Shown here: positions 1 to 8,600 of the stretch, in pieces
How the letters are laid out: every line of letters starts with the position of its first letter
Position numbering within the stretch: the stretch's first letter is position 1
Origin: JALYUA01 sp040004225
GTDB taxonomy: Bacteria > Acidobacteriota > Thermoanaerobaculia > UBA5066 > Gp7-AA6
Direction of reading: 5' to 3'
NCBI GenBank assembly: GCA_040004225.1
Contig: JBDUBI010000211.1
Location: 1 to 17,692, forward strand
Length of the DNA: 17,692 bases
The notes under the pieces: model-generated
Seen by the model: only the letters and a program-made list of their open reading frames with translations
Database searches by the model: none
What the model was told of the DNA's origin: nothing
Position numbers and translations under genes: made by a program

Positions 1-1063
1 CAAACGACGGCATCGCGCTGCCCCGGTACACGTACCCGCCCGTGATCGAGCAGTCTCCCGCTCCATGGCCATACTCGTAAACGGGCGCCGTGTACGACGA
101 CGACCCGCACGCCGGCGGCGCCGGTGAAGTCGGGCAGCCGCTCGCCCCTGCTTCGCCGCAGATCGTCCCCTCCATGAGCTTCCACCCGTAGTTGCGGCCC
201 GATCCCCCTCCGCTGCTCCGCGGCGCGAAGTCGACCTCTTCCCTCGCTCCCTGTCCCACGTCCCCGATCCACAGGTCCCCGGTCCCCCTGTCGAAAGAAA
301 ACCGCCAGGGGTTGCGCAGGCCCTTCGACCACACCTCGTTTGGGACGCCCCCGGGACGGAATGGATTGTCCGAAGGCACCGTGTAGTAGGGCGGCGCGCT
401 CACGTTCACGTCGATCCGCAGCAGCTTCCCGAGCAGGACGTCGTCCCGCTGCGCGTTGCACATCGGGTCGTTCGCGGATCCCCCGTCGCCCATCCCGATG
501 TAGAGGTCCCCATCCGGTCCAAACTGCAGCTGGCCCCCGTTGTGGTTGGAAAACGGCTGGGTGATCGTCATCAACACCACTCCGCTCGCCGCATCCGCCA
601 CGTCCGGATTGCCCGACACCCGGTACCGCGCGATCACCGTGTTCCCCGCGCTGTTCGTGTAGTCCGCGAAAAACAGTCCGTTGCTCGCGTACTGCGGATG
701 AAAAGCGATCGACAGCAGCCCCCGCTCGCCGCAGCACGACACCAGCCCGCTCACGTCCAGAAAAGCCCCCGGCTGCACCGACGTCCCGTTCCAGATCCTG
801 ACCCTCCCCGACTGCTCCGTGAGAAACAGCCGGCCGTCTCCCGCCGAAACAATCGACGTCAACGCGGGGAGCCCGCTCGCCAGCGGCTCAAAAAGGATGT
901 CCGGCGACGCCGCGGAAGCCACCGCCGGCCTCAGGGAAAGTCGCGGGTCCTGCGCTCGCCAGTGGCCCGAAGCTCCGAGGACACCGACCGCGCCCGCGAA
1001 AGCGGCCGCCCATGTCGCGAGAAACCCGCGCCGCGTCCGGAGTCTGGAAGTGAGAGACGTCAT
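1..1063 (-). CDS. PQQ-dependent sugar dehydrogenase (glucose/sorbosone dehydrogenase family), 3' end outside window
   Basis: The reading frame is open from an ATG at 1063 to the window edge (354 codons), so the C-terminus is missing. The N-terminus carries a twin-arginine motif (TRRGFLATW, residues 10-18) followed by an Ala/Gly-rich hydrophobic stretch, so Tat export to the periplasm is likely. The body matches the six-bladed beta-propeller GSDH family: SGRVRIW (85-91), CCGERGLLSIAFHP (110-123), NHNGGQLQFGPDG (173-185, with the probable catalytic His174), RNPWRFSFD (250-258) and GDVGQGAREEVD (267-278). Several Cys near the visible C-terminus (TICG, GCPT, PACG, GDCS before GGYVYRG) fit the disulfides common in this family. 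Members oxidise aldose sugars or related polyols with PQQ and pass electrons to the respiratory chain; the substrate cannot be told from sequence. It lies 61 bp downstream of the cyclase gene on the same strand and may be co-transcribed. An AGG lies 5 nt before the ATG. Confidence 0.93.
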   Translation of the reverse strand, partial: MTSLTSRLRTRRGFLATWAAAFAGAVGVLGASGHWRAQDPRLSLRPAVASAASPDILFEPLASGLPALTSIVSAGDGRLFLTEQSGRVRIWNGTSVQPGAFLDVSGLVSCCGERGLLSIAFHPQYASNGLFFADYTNSAGNTVIARYRVSGNPDVADAASGVVLMTITQPFSNHNGGQLQFGPDGDLYIGMGDGGSANDPMCNAQRDDVLLGKLLRIDVNVSAPPYYTVPSDNPFRPGGVPNEVWSKGLRNPWRFSFDRGTGDLWIGDVGQGAREEVDFAPRSSGGGSGRNYGWKLMEGTICGEAGASGCPTSPAPPACGSSSYTAPVYEYGHGAGDCSITGGYVYRGSAMPSF

Positions 1064-1124
1064 GCCCACCTGCCAGCGCAAAGAAGATGCGCCGGCCGGA
1101 AATTCCTGCCGCGAAGCGACGGTG

Positions 1125-1796
1125 TCAGGTCCCGATCGCGAAGGCGCGAACGGGGAAACTGCCCATCCCGCGCACGGGAGCCGGAACGGCGAAGAACAGG
1201 AAAGGAGCAGACCCCACACTGGCAAGATTCGTCAGATGCTCGACGATCGGAATTCCGGCGGCCAGAAGGAGCGTGTGGGCGGGCCGGGTTAAATCGCGAA
1301 CGTCGTCGATGTTCAGGGAGTCGATCCCGACGAGGGCCGCCGGCCCCGCCGCGAGATGAGCCGAGGCCTCGCGCGTCAGAAACGGGTGTGCGCCCGAACC
1401 GTACTCGGGAGTGCGCCAGTGCGCGTCCCAGCCGGTCCAGACGAGCACAGCCCGGTTCTCGACCGAGACCGATTCGAACAGGTCAGGGCCCAGGGCGGGC
1501 CCTTTCCCGCGCGCATCCACCAGAACCCCCGGTATCGCCGCCAGGCGTCCAAGCGGCAACGCCGCCACGTCCTCTCCTTCGACGAAGCGATGAAACGGCG
1601 CATCGAGATAGGTCCCCGTGTTCGCTACCATTTCGATGCGCGCGATCGAGAAGGTGGTTCCGGCCGCGTAGCGCTCCGCGGAAGCGTCGCGGGACAAGTG
1701 CTCGGCGACGAGCGGCGCGGGCAGCCCGGGATAGGTCGTCATCCCCGACTCGATCGGATGCGACAGGTCGATCGGACCGGACCGGAGGTCGATCAA
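1125..1796 (-). CDS. Cyclase-family (kynurenine formamidase-like) metal hydrolase with altered metal motif
   Basis: The 223-residue product has the cyclase/KynB fold signature: IDLSHPIESGMTTYPG near the N-terminus (9-24), TGTYLDAPFHRF (60-71), VLVWTGWD in the middle and IVEHLTNL near the C-terminus. The family signature HxGTHxDxPxH is here N59-T-G-T-Y63-L-D65-A-P-F-H69. The first two His are replaced by Asn and Tyr, while Asp65 and His69 remain. The start is a TTG at 1796, chosen because AAGGAG lies 5 nt upstream (1802-1807) and because TTGA overlaps the TGA stop of the preceding DinB-like gene, which implies translational coupling. Relatives hydrolyse N-formylkynurenine, isatin or similar amides and lactones. 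With the changed ligands the substrate and even the metal are uncertain. It is the fourth gene of a unit headed by an Lrp/AsnC regulator and an EamA exporter. Confidence 0.88.
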   Translation of the reverse strand: MIDLRSGPIDLSHPIESGMTTYPGLPAPLVAEHLSRDASAERYAAGTTFSIARIEMVANTGTYLDAPFHRFVEGEDVAALPLGRLAAIPGVLVDARGKGPALGPDLFESVSVENRAVLVWTGWDAHWRTPEYGSGAHPFLTREASAHLAAGPAALVGIDSLNIDDVRDLTRPAHTLLLAAGIPIVEHLTNLASVGSAPFLFFAVPAPVRGMGSFPVRAFAIGT

Positions 1797-2311
1797 CGGC
1801 TCTCCTTCGCGGCCGAACGCTTCTTTCCGGCGAGCGCGCGGAGGAGGCGGACCTGCCCGGCATGGTAGACGTCGTGCGCGGCGATTCCGCGAATCAGCCG
1901 CGGGGCGGATTGCCGGCCGGCGGAGGCGCTTCCGTAAAAGCGCGACTCGGGAAGAGCCGCGATGACGACCCTCAGGAGCCGGTGCTCCTCTTCAAGAAGA
2001 GCCCGATCCGCGCGCCAGGACGCCTCATCGACGGGTCGCTCGATCCAGTTGCTTCCCTCGAGCGGAAAGCCTCCGCCCTTTCTTCCCGTCAACCGGCGTC
2101 GGACGGCGTATTTCCAGTAGGCGGCGTGAACGACGAGCTCCCGGATGTTGTGCCGGCCGGGTCGCGGCCGCCAGGCGGCGTCGCCGGCCGAGAGACCGCG
2201 GAAACTCCCGCGCAGATTCGGGCCGTGCCAGGCCGCGAGGTCATACGCTTCGTCGATGAGCGGAAGGAGAAGCGCCACGGACGGCGCGATGACGTCGCAG
2301 GACGGGCTCAC
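1793..2311 (-). CDS. DinB-superfamily protein (putative metal-dependent, four-helix bundle)
   Basis: This 172-residue protein has the DinB/YfiT-like His triad: His62 in NIRELVVHAAYWK, plus His146 and His150 in the HDVYHAGQ motif near the C-terminus. These His bind a divalent metal in the family, some members of which are thiol (mycothiol or bacillithiol) transferases; others have no known activity. The frame stays open further upstream, but that part lies inside the EamA gene. The best start is GTG at 2311, which overlaps the EamA stop as GTGA and has AGGGA 9 nt upstream. The stop overlaps the cyclase start as TTGA. Both 4-nt overlaps argue for one transcript with coupled translation. The substrate is unknown; detoxification of a metabolite handled by the same unit is inference. 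Confidence 0.85.
   Translation of the reverse strand: MSPSCDVIAPSVALLLPLIDEAYDLAAWHGPNLRGSFRGLSAGDAAWRPRPGRHNIRELVVHAAYWKYAVRRRLTGRKGGGFPLEGSNWIERPVDEASWRADRALLEEEHRLLRVVIAALPESRFYGSASAGRQSAPRLIRGIAAHDVYHAGQVRLLRALAGKKRSAAKESR
1802..1807 (-). promoter_or_regulatory. Shine-Dalgarno site deciding the TTG start of the cyclase gene
   Basis: On the minus strand AAGGAG is followed by AGCCG and then TTG at 1796-1794. No ATG or GTG in the same frame has a comparable site, so the TTG is the best start. Confidence 0.7.
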
Positions 2312-3273
2312 GACGCTTTTTCCCTCGCCAGCGGAGAGGCGGGCACCGGGGACGCCACGGAGGCCGGCGCTTTCGATGTCTCGCCGCCGTACCGGATGAT
2401 GAGGGCGACGGCCCCGACGATCGCGAGAGCCGCAATGCCGATTCGCAGAGTGAGGGCCTCGCCGGCGAAGGCCCATCCGAGCAGCACGGCGACGACGGGA
2501 TTGACGTACGCGTACGTCGTGACGCGCGCCGGAGTCGAAACCTTGAGGAGCCAGATGTAAGCGGAAAATCCGATCAGCGATCCGAATACGATGAGGTACG
2601 CGAGCGAGAGGACCGAGCGCAGGGAGACGTTCGCGAGGTGAATCCGAGCGCCCTCGCCGAAAGCGAGTCCGGCGATCCAGAGAATCGCCCCCCCCGCGAT
2701 CATTTCGATCGCAATCGCGAGAAGGGTCGAGCGCGGCAGAACGGCGCGCCGCGAATAGAGGGATCCAATCACCCAGGACAGCGCCGCGAAGACGAGCGCG
2801 GCCGCGCCGAGCGGATCCACGTGCTCGCCGCCTCCAAACCGGCCCGGCAGAACCAGAAGCACCAGCCCCGCCAGGCCGATCAGAAGTCCGGCGAGTACGG
2901 CCGCGGGAGGCCGCCGCCGCCGCAGGGCCCCCTGCACGATCGCCATCCAGATCGGGACCGACGCGACGATGAGCGCCGCAAGCCCGGACGGGACGCGCTG
3001 CTCCGCCCAGGAGACGAACCCGTTTCCGCCGAGAAGCAGAAGGGCACCGATGATGGCGGCCGATTTCCAGTGCCGCCGCTCCGGCAGGGCCACGCCGCGC
3101 GCGCGCAGAAAGGCAAAGAGAAGGAGCCCCGCCGTGAGATGCCGCGTTCCGGCCATGACGAAGGGGGGAAAGGACTCGACGGCGAATCGGATCGCGAGAT
3201 ACGTGGAGCCCCAGAGGACGTAAACCGCCGCAAAGCCGGCGACGAGGCGGGCGCGCGCCGGCGTCGGCGCCAT
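2308..3273 (-). CDS. EamA/DMT-superfamily exporter, YedA-like
   Basis: The 321-residue integral membrane protein has two tandem EamA halves and about ten hydrophobic segments. Close YedA-like signatures are WGSTYLAIRFAVESFPP just after the first helix start, GGNGFVSWAEQRVPSGLAALIVASVP in the first half, and TYAYVNPVVAVLLGWAFAGEAL at the end of the second half. The family exports amino acids, nucleobases, drugs or other small metabolites by proton antiport in the inner membrane. The start is ATG at 3273, preceded by GGAG 5 nt upstream and matching the usual short N-terminus. A GTG at 3318 (15 residues longer, 8-nt overlap with the Lrp gene, GGAGG 9 nt upstream) is a credible alternative. An adjacent Lrp/AsnC regulator is typical for amino-acid exporters and suggests an amino-acid-like cargo. 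The C-terminal 20 residues are a hydrophilic tail. Confidence 0.93.
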   Translation of the reverse strand: MAPTPARARLVAGFAAVYVLWGSTYLAIRFAVESFPPFVMAGTRHLTAGLLLFAFLRARGVALPERRHWKSAAIIGALLLLGGNGFVSWAEQRVPSGLAALIVASVPIWMAIVQGALRRRRPPAAVLAGLLIGLAGLVLLVLPGRFGGGEHVDPLGAAALVFAALSWVIGSLYSRRAVLPRSTLLAIAIEMIAGGAILWIAGLAFGEGARIHLANVSLRSVLSLAYLIVFGSLIGFSAYIWLLKVSTPARVTTYAYVNPVVAVLLGWAFAGEALTLRIGIAALAIVGAVALIIRYGGETSKAPASVASPVPASPLAREKAS

Positions 3274-3310
3274 CAGGACTCCGGAAGGAGTTCGCGAGCC
3301 GGCCGCCTCG

Positions 3311-3799
3311 TCAGCCACGAGCCCCCGCCTCCGCGCGCACCTGCTCCCGTTGGAGCGGAAGAGCGGAAGTCTCCTTCACGACCTCGAGCACGATCGTGGT
3401 CCGGGTCGAGGCGATCGTGGCGATCGCGCCGAGCCGTTCCCGGAGAAGACGCCCGAGCGCCTCGGCGTCGCGCGCGCGCACCTTGGCGAGGAAACAGTCC
3501 TCCCCCGCGACGTGGTGAAGCTCCAGGATCTCGGGAATCTCCGCGAGCTTCTGCGCCGTCCGATCCCCGCCCGGACGGTCGCTCGAGCGAATGAAGATGA
3601 ACGCGAGCTGCCCGAGGTCGAGAGCCGCGGGGTCGATCTCGGCGCGGTACCCGCGGATGATCGCCTTTTCTTCGAGCTTGCGGATTCTCTCGAAGACTGC
3701 CGAAGGCGCCAGCCCGACCTGGCGCGCGATTTCGGCGTTGGACGTTCTGCAGTTATTCTGAAGAATCGACAGAATTGAAGCATCTATCGAGTCGATCAT
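3311..3799 (-). CDS. Lrp/AsnC-family transcriptional regulator
   Basis: The 162-residue protein has the standard two-domain layout. The N-terminal winged HTH begins IDASILSILQNNCRTSNAEIARQVGLAPSAV (5-35) and continues through RIRKLEEKAIIRGYRAEIDP. The C-terminal alpha-beta RAM domain (about 65-145) includes IPEILELHHVAGEDCFLAKV and a TRTTIVLEVVKE strand. Lrp/AsnC proteins form octamers and sense amino acids or their derivatives. The gene is first in a unit with the EamA exporter, DinB-like and cyclase genes and most likely controls it and itself. The ATG at 3799 has no Shine-Dalgarno sequence but has a good sigma70-type promoter ending 6 nt upstream, so the mRNA is probably leaderless. Confidence 0.95.
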   Translation of the reverse strand: MIDSIDASILSILQNNCRTSNAEIARQVGLAPSAVFERIRKLEEKAIIRGYRAEIDPAALDLGQLAFIFIRSSDRPGGDRTAQKLAEIPEILELHHVAGEDCFLAKVRARDAEALGRLLRERLGAIATIASTRTTIVLEVVKETSALPLQREQVRAEAGARG

Positions 3800-3805
3800 T
3801 CTGGG

Positions 3806-3834
3806 ATAACATCATAATTAAGTCGAATCGTCAA
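3806..3834 (-). promoter_or_regulatory. Predicted sigma70-type promoter of the Lrp-EamA-DinB-cyclase unit (leaderless)
   Basis: Minus strand: -35 TTGACG (3834-3829), 17-nt spacer, -10 TGTTAT (3811-3806), then 6 nt to the ATG at 3799. The expected transcription start falls on or next to the A of the ATG. The -35 overlaps the TGA stop of the upstream GT-C gene. The segment is strikingly AT-rich for this genome and also holds TATGAT (3816-3811) as an alternative -10. It would also be the natural place for Lrp autoregulation. Confidence 0.6.
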
Positions 3835-5600
3835 TGGCGGTCGGAGACACCTTTCCAACGGAAGTGCACGGGCCCGAGCCTCCGCACCCGCCCCCGGAGA
3901 TCTTTCCACTCGACGGTCATCGCGCGCTCCCGCAGGGGGCCTGGAGGAGCGGCCACCGTGGCGCGGAACCCCGCCGTCGCCGTGTCGCCGAGCTCGGGGA
4001 GGACCGACGCGACATCCGGCCTCGCGAACCTCTCGGGCCTGACCACAGCTCCCCCGTCGAAGGCGATCGCCACCTCGACGTTCCCTGTCGCTGATTTCGC
4101 CCAGCCGCTGACGAAGAGGTCACCGCGAACGGTTGTGCCCCCGGGGGAGGCTTCGATCCAGCCGGGTATCGCGTCGTCGTTTTTCTCCGGAGACCACCAG
4201 ACGGGGGCGACCTCCGATTTCGCCGGCGCAGATTGCAGCCGGAAGAGCTTCCGCGACGCAAAGACGAGCTCCGACTCCCGGACGTCCCATAGCCGGTCGA
4301 CCTCGAGATCGAGCCCTTCGTCGAAGTGCGTGGGATAAGCGAAGACGCCCAGGACCTCGACGTAAATCGAAAGCAGGAACAGCGCGGCGAACACCAGCCG
4401 CCGGCAGCGCCACTGTCCCGGGGGAAGTGGCGGGCCGATTTCCCAGCCGATCGCGCTCAGAATCGCCAGCACCGGGATGACGTCCAACAGAATGCGGTAT
4501 CCAAATGACGCTCCTCCCCACCACATGCCCCAGAAGGAGAAGAGTGCGAGCGTCGCCACGACCCCCGCGGCGAGCCAGGGCAGCGGCTCATGTCCGCGGT
4601 GCCTCGATTTCCAGGCGATCCAGGCGCCTGGCACACAGCCGAGGAGGATCGGGCTGAAAACGAATAGGCCTCTCGAAGGGCTCACGAGGAGCCCGGCGAG
4701 GCCGAAAAACGGGCGGCCGCCGAAACCCAACGAACGGTACAGCTGCCCCAGAGCCAGCGGGTTTCCGAGCCAGAGAGCGGAGTACAGCATCAGGGCCGCG
4801 GCAGGGATCGCCGCGAACAGAAAAAAGAGAGGGAAGCGGCTCGGACGGCGCACCAGCACAAAAGAGGCTGCAGCGAGCGCGATTACGATGTCCGTCGGCC
4901 GGCTGGCCACCGCGAGTCCGAGGGTCGCGCCGGAGACAGCCAGACGCGGCGGGACCCGGAGAGGCGCCGGGGCTCCTTCGGAGGATTTGAATTCCTCGCG
5001 CGCCCCGGAAAGGAGAAGCCAGAGCGAGGCGCACAGAAAGAAGAGCGACGGCGCGTGTTGCCATGCCCCGCGGCTGGCGACGCTCCACACCTCCGTCCCG
5101 AACGCGTAGACGGCCGCCGAAAACATCGCCCCCCGAAGCGAATGACAGACGCTCTGGCTGGCGAGGAAGAAAAAGAGCACGGACCCGGCGGCGAGGAGAG
5201 CCGCGGTCACGTGCGAGAGCCGGGATCGCGATGCTCGCAGGTCCGCCCCGGCGAGCCGTGCCGCGGCGTACACGGGCAGGTTGGCGAGCCCCGCCATGAT
5301 CGGGTACGCCGAAACGACGTGACCCCCTACCCGGCGGTACGGGTATGGCAGGTCCTGTCGCGCTCCGTAGAAGCGGTCGAAATCGAGCCGGTGATCGACG
5401 AGGATCGAGATCGGCAGGAGCTCCGCGGGCTCGGTATCGCCGCTGCCGGCGTCCGGCCCGGCGAGAAAGACCAGTAAGGACGCCAGAAAGACGGCCAGCA
5501 GAAGGAGCGTCTGCTGCGGAGCCCGCGGCCTCCACGCGCGCACGATCTCGCGCCCGGGCCCCGCGAGCGCACCGACTGGAGAAGGATCTGTCAATTCCAT
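3831..5600 (-). CDS. Polytopic membrane protein, GT-C-like glycosyltransferase with C-terminal beta-rich domain
   Basis: The 589-residue protein starts with a short cytoplasmic segment and then about ten hydrophobic helices from residue 31 to about 425. The first long extracytoplasmic loop begins GSGDTEPAELLP (52-63). An acidic pair (Asp55, Glu57) in this loop is typical of GT-C lipid-sugar-dependent transferases. A loop reading LLVSPSRGLFVFSP recurs in uncharacterised proteins of this type. After the last helix a soluble tail of about 150 residues (from about 435) contains an Ig-like sandwich segment with GWIEASPGGTTVRGDLFVSGWA. The gene starts at ATG 5600 with AAGGGA 7 nt upstream and lies 49 bp after metH. 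The likely role is transfer of a sugar from a polyprenyl-phosphate carrier to a cell-surface polymer or protein; acceptor and donor are unknown. Confidence 0.72.
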   Translation of the reverse strand: MELTDPSPVGALAGPGREIVRAWRPRAPQQTLLLLAVFLASLLVFLAGPDAGSGDTEPAELLPISILVDHRLDFDRFYGARQDLPYPYRRVGGHVVSAYPIMAGLANLPVYAAARLAGADLRASRSRLSHVTAALLAAGSVLFFFLASQSVCHSLRGAMFSAAVYAFGTEVWSVASRGAWQHAPSLFFLCASLWLLLSGAREEFKSSEGAPAPLRVPPRLAVSGATLGLAVASRPTDIVIALAAASFVLVRRPSRFPLFFLFAAIPAAALMLYSALWLGNPLALGQLYRSLGFGGRPFFGLAGLLVSPSRGLFVFSPILLGCVPGAWIAWKSRHRGHEPLPWLAAGVVATLALFSFWGMWWGGASFGYRILLDVIPVLAILSAIGWEIGPPLPPGQWRCRRLVFAALFLLSIYVEVLGVFAYPTHFDEGLDLEVDRLWDVRESELVFASRKLFRLQSAPAKSEVAPVWWSPEKNDDAIPGWIEASPGGTTVRGDLFVSGWAKSATGNVEVAIAFDGGAVVRPERFARPDVASVLPELGDTATAGFRATVAAPPGPLRERAMTVEWKDLRGRVRRLGPVHFRWKGVSDRH

Positions 5601-5649
5601 CGCGCCGTCCCTTGCGCGCTCCGCCGGCCGCGCAAACGCCTCCCCGCCT

Positions 5650-8600
5650 TCAAACGGCGAAGTAACGCGCCTGGGGATGGTGCAGGACCATGGCGGAGAC
5701 GGAGGCTTCCGGATCCATCATCGAGCCGTCGGTGAGCTCGACGCCGATTTTTTCGCCGGGCAGAAGACGGAAGACCGTCGTCTGGTCGTTCAACTCCGGC
5801 CACGCGGGATAGCCCGGGCTGTAACGCTTGCCGCGGTACCGCGCCTGGAACCGGTCCGTCATCGTCACCGAGGGGTCGTCCGGAAATCCCCATCTTGCGC
5901 GGATCTCCCCGTGGACCCATTCCGCGGCCGCTTCCGCGGTCTCGACCGCGAGCGCCTGGAGGGAGTGGCACAGGAGGTATTCGCCCCGCGTCTTCAAGTC
6001 CTCGGCGCGCGCGCGGATACCCTCGCCCGCCGTCGTGATCAGAAGAGCCACGCTGTCGGGCGGCTGCCCGCCCGCCGATGCCGGACGGACGAAGTCGGCT
6101 AACGACAGCCGTTCGCCGGCGACCTGACGCGGAAAATGGAGGACCGCCTCTTCGCGGCCGCCGATCGAGAGCCGGACCGAATTGCCGTCGGACTCCGCGT
6201 CGTAGAACCGGTAGACGCAGCGCGCCCGGATCCAGCCCTCGCGGCGCACCCGGCCGATGACCGCTTCGAGCTCCGCCAGCCGCGGGTCGCCCGCCTCCTT
6301 CAGCTTCCGGTAGCTGCCCCGCAGCCCGAGGTGCTTTGCGTAGAGCATGTGCGGGTTGACGAACTCGCCGATGGCCTCCGGATCGAGGTCCGGAAGGACG
6401 TGCAGGTCGTGATCGGGCGCCGGGAGGGCCGCCACGACGTCAATGTCGGCGCTTCTCACGGCGGGCGCGGACAGCGGACTCTCCGCGGGAACCTCGGTGG
6501 CGACCACCCCCGCGGCGACGCGCGCGCGCGACTCGGCCGCGAGCGCCTCCCGCTCGCTCTCTCCGGCGAGGATGCGGTCGGCGAGCGCCAGACCGCGCAT
6601 TGCGTCGACGGCGTACACGACCAGGCCGCCGTACGCCGGCGAGATCCGCTGGTCCGTGAACTTCTGGGAAAGCGCGGCGCCTCCGACGAGCACCGGAACG
6701 GTCACCCCGCGCGCCGTCAGGTCCTGCGCCGTCGTGACCATCTGCTGAGCGCTCTTCACCAGAAGACCGGACAGGCCGATGAGGTCGGGCCGGTGCTCTT
6801 CGAACGCCGCGACCAGGCGCTCCGGCGGCACCTTGATTCCGAGGTTCACCACCTCGTACCCGTTGTTCGAGAGGATGATCTCGACGAGATTCTTCCCGAT
6901 GTCATGGACGTCGCCCTTGACGGTGGCGAGAAGGATCTTCCCCTTCCGCGAGTCCGTGGCCTTCTCCATGAACTGCTCGAGATGGTTGACGGAGGCCTTC
7001 ATGGATTCCGCCGACTGGAGCACCTCCGCCACGATCAGTTCGTTCGCGTTGAAGAGACGCCCCACCTCCCGCATCCCATCCATCAGGGGGCCGTTGATGA
7101 TGTCGAGAGGGGACATCCCGCCGTTGCGCACCGCCTCGAGGTCCTCGACGAGCCCTTCCTTCGACCCTTCCAGGATGTAGCGCGGCAGACGTTCGAGAGG
7201 AGTGCCGGCGCGCGCGGCCGTGCGGGGCGTCGAGCCCTTCGCCTTGAAGTGCGCCGCGAAGGCCGCCACGGGGTCGCCGCCGCGAGAGAAGAGAAGGTCC
7301 TCGGCGAGCGCCTTCTCCTCGTCCGGAATCGACGGGTACCGCATGATCCGCTCGCTGTTGACGATCGCCAGATCGAGCCCCGCTTTGACGCAGTGGTAGA
7401 GGAACACCGAGTTCAAGACCTCGCGACCGGCCTCCGGCAGGCCGAAGCTCACGTTCGAGATCCCCAGGATCGTCTTCGTCTCGGGGAGCTCCGCCTTGAT
7501 GAGACGGATCCCTTCGATCGTCTCGACGGCGCTGCCGACGTATTTCTCGTCACCCGTGCCGCATGGAAAGACGAGAGGGTCGAAGAAGATGTCCGTCGCC
7601 GGGACTCCGTACTTTTCCGTCAACAGGGTGAAGCTGCGCCGGGCGATCTCGAGCTTCCTCTCCCGGGTCACGCCCATGCCATGCTCCGGGTCCTCGTCGA
7701 TGGTGCCGACGACAAACGCCGCGCCGTACTTCTGCGCCATCGGCACGACGGACCGGAACCGCTCCTCGCCATCCTCGAGGTTGATCGAGTTCAGGATCGA
7801 CTTGCCCTGGCTCCACTTGAGTCCCAGCTCGAGGACCTTTGCGTCCGTCGAGTCGATCATGAGGGGGACCTTGACCATCTTCGTGACGCGCTCCAGGAAC
7901 GCGTTCACGTCGGCGACCTCGTCCCGATCCGGATCCTGCAGGCAGACGTCGATGACCTGCGCCCCGTTCTTGACCTGCGCGCGCGCGATTTCCGCGGCCG
8001 CCTCGAACTTGCCCTCCGCGATCAGCCTCTTGAATTTCCGGCTGCCGAGGACGTTCGTTCGCTCCCCGACCAGCACGGGCCGGTTGTCCACGTCGATCTC
8101 GAGCGCCTCGATCCCGGACACGACGGTCTTCGAGATGTGGGGTATCCGCCGGGGCTTCTTTCCGCGCGCCGCCTCGACGAGCAGCCGGATGTGCTCGGGG
8201 GTCGTGCCGCAGCACCCGCCGATCACGTTCACCCAGCCTTCGTCGATGAAACGCGAGAGCCGCTCCGCCAGAATCTTCGGAGACTCCGAGTAATTTCCGT
8301 CCACGTCCGGCAGGCCCGCGTTGGGATAGCAGGAGACGTAGCTCTGCGCGACGCCGGAGAGCGTCCGCAGGTGGTCCGTCATGAACTCGGGGCCCGTGGC
8401 GCAGTTCAACCCGACGGAAAGAAGCGGGGCGTTCATCACGGATGCGTAGAGCGCGTCGATCGCCTGTCCGGCGAGCATCGTGCCCATGGGCTCGATCGTC
8501 ACGGACGCCATGATCGGGACGCTCCACCCGATTTCCGAGAATGCCTCCTGGATCCCGATGAAGGCCGCCTTCATGTTGCGGGTGTCCTGCGTGGTCTCGA

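Noticed and set aside
542..2560. 672-codon plus-strand open frame
   Set aside because: It lies opposite the sugar dehydrogenase, cyclase, DinB-like and EamA genes and is Arg-rich throughout, so it is a shadow.
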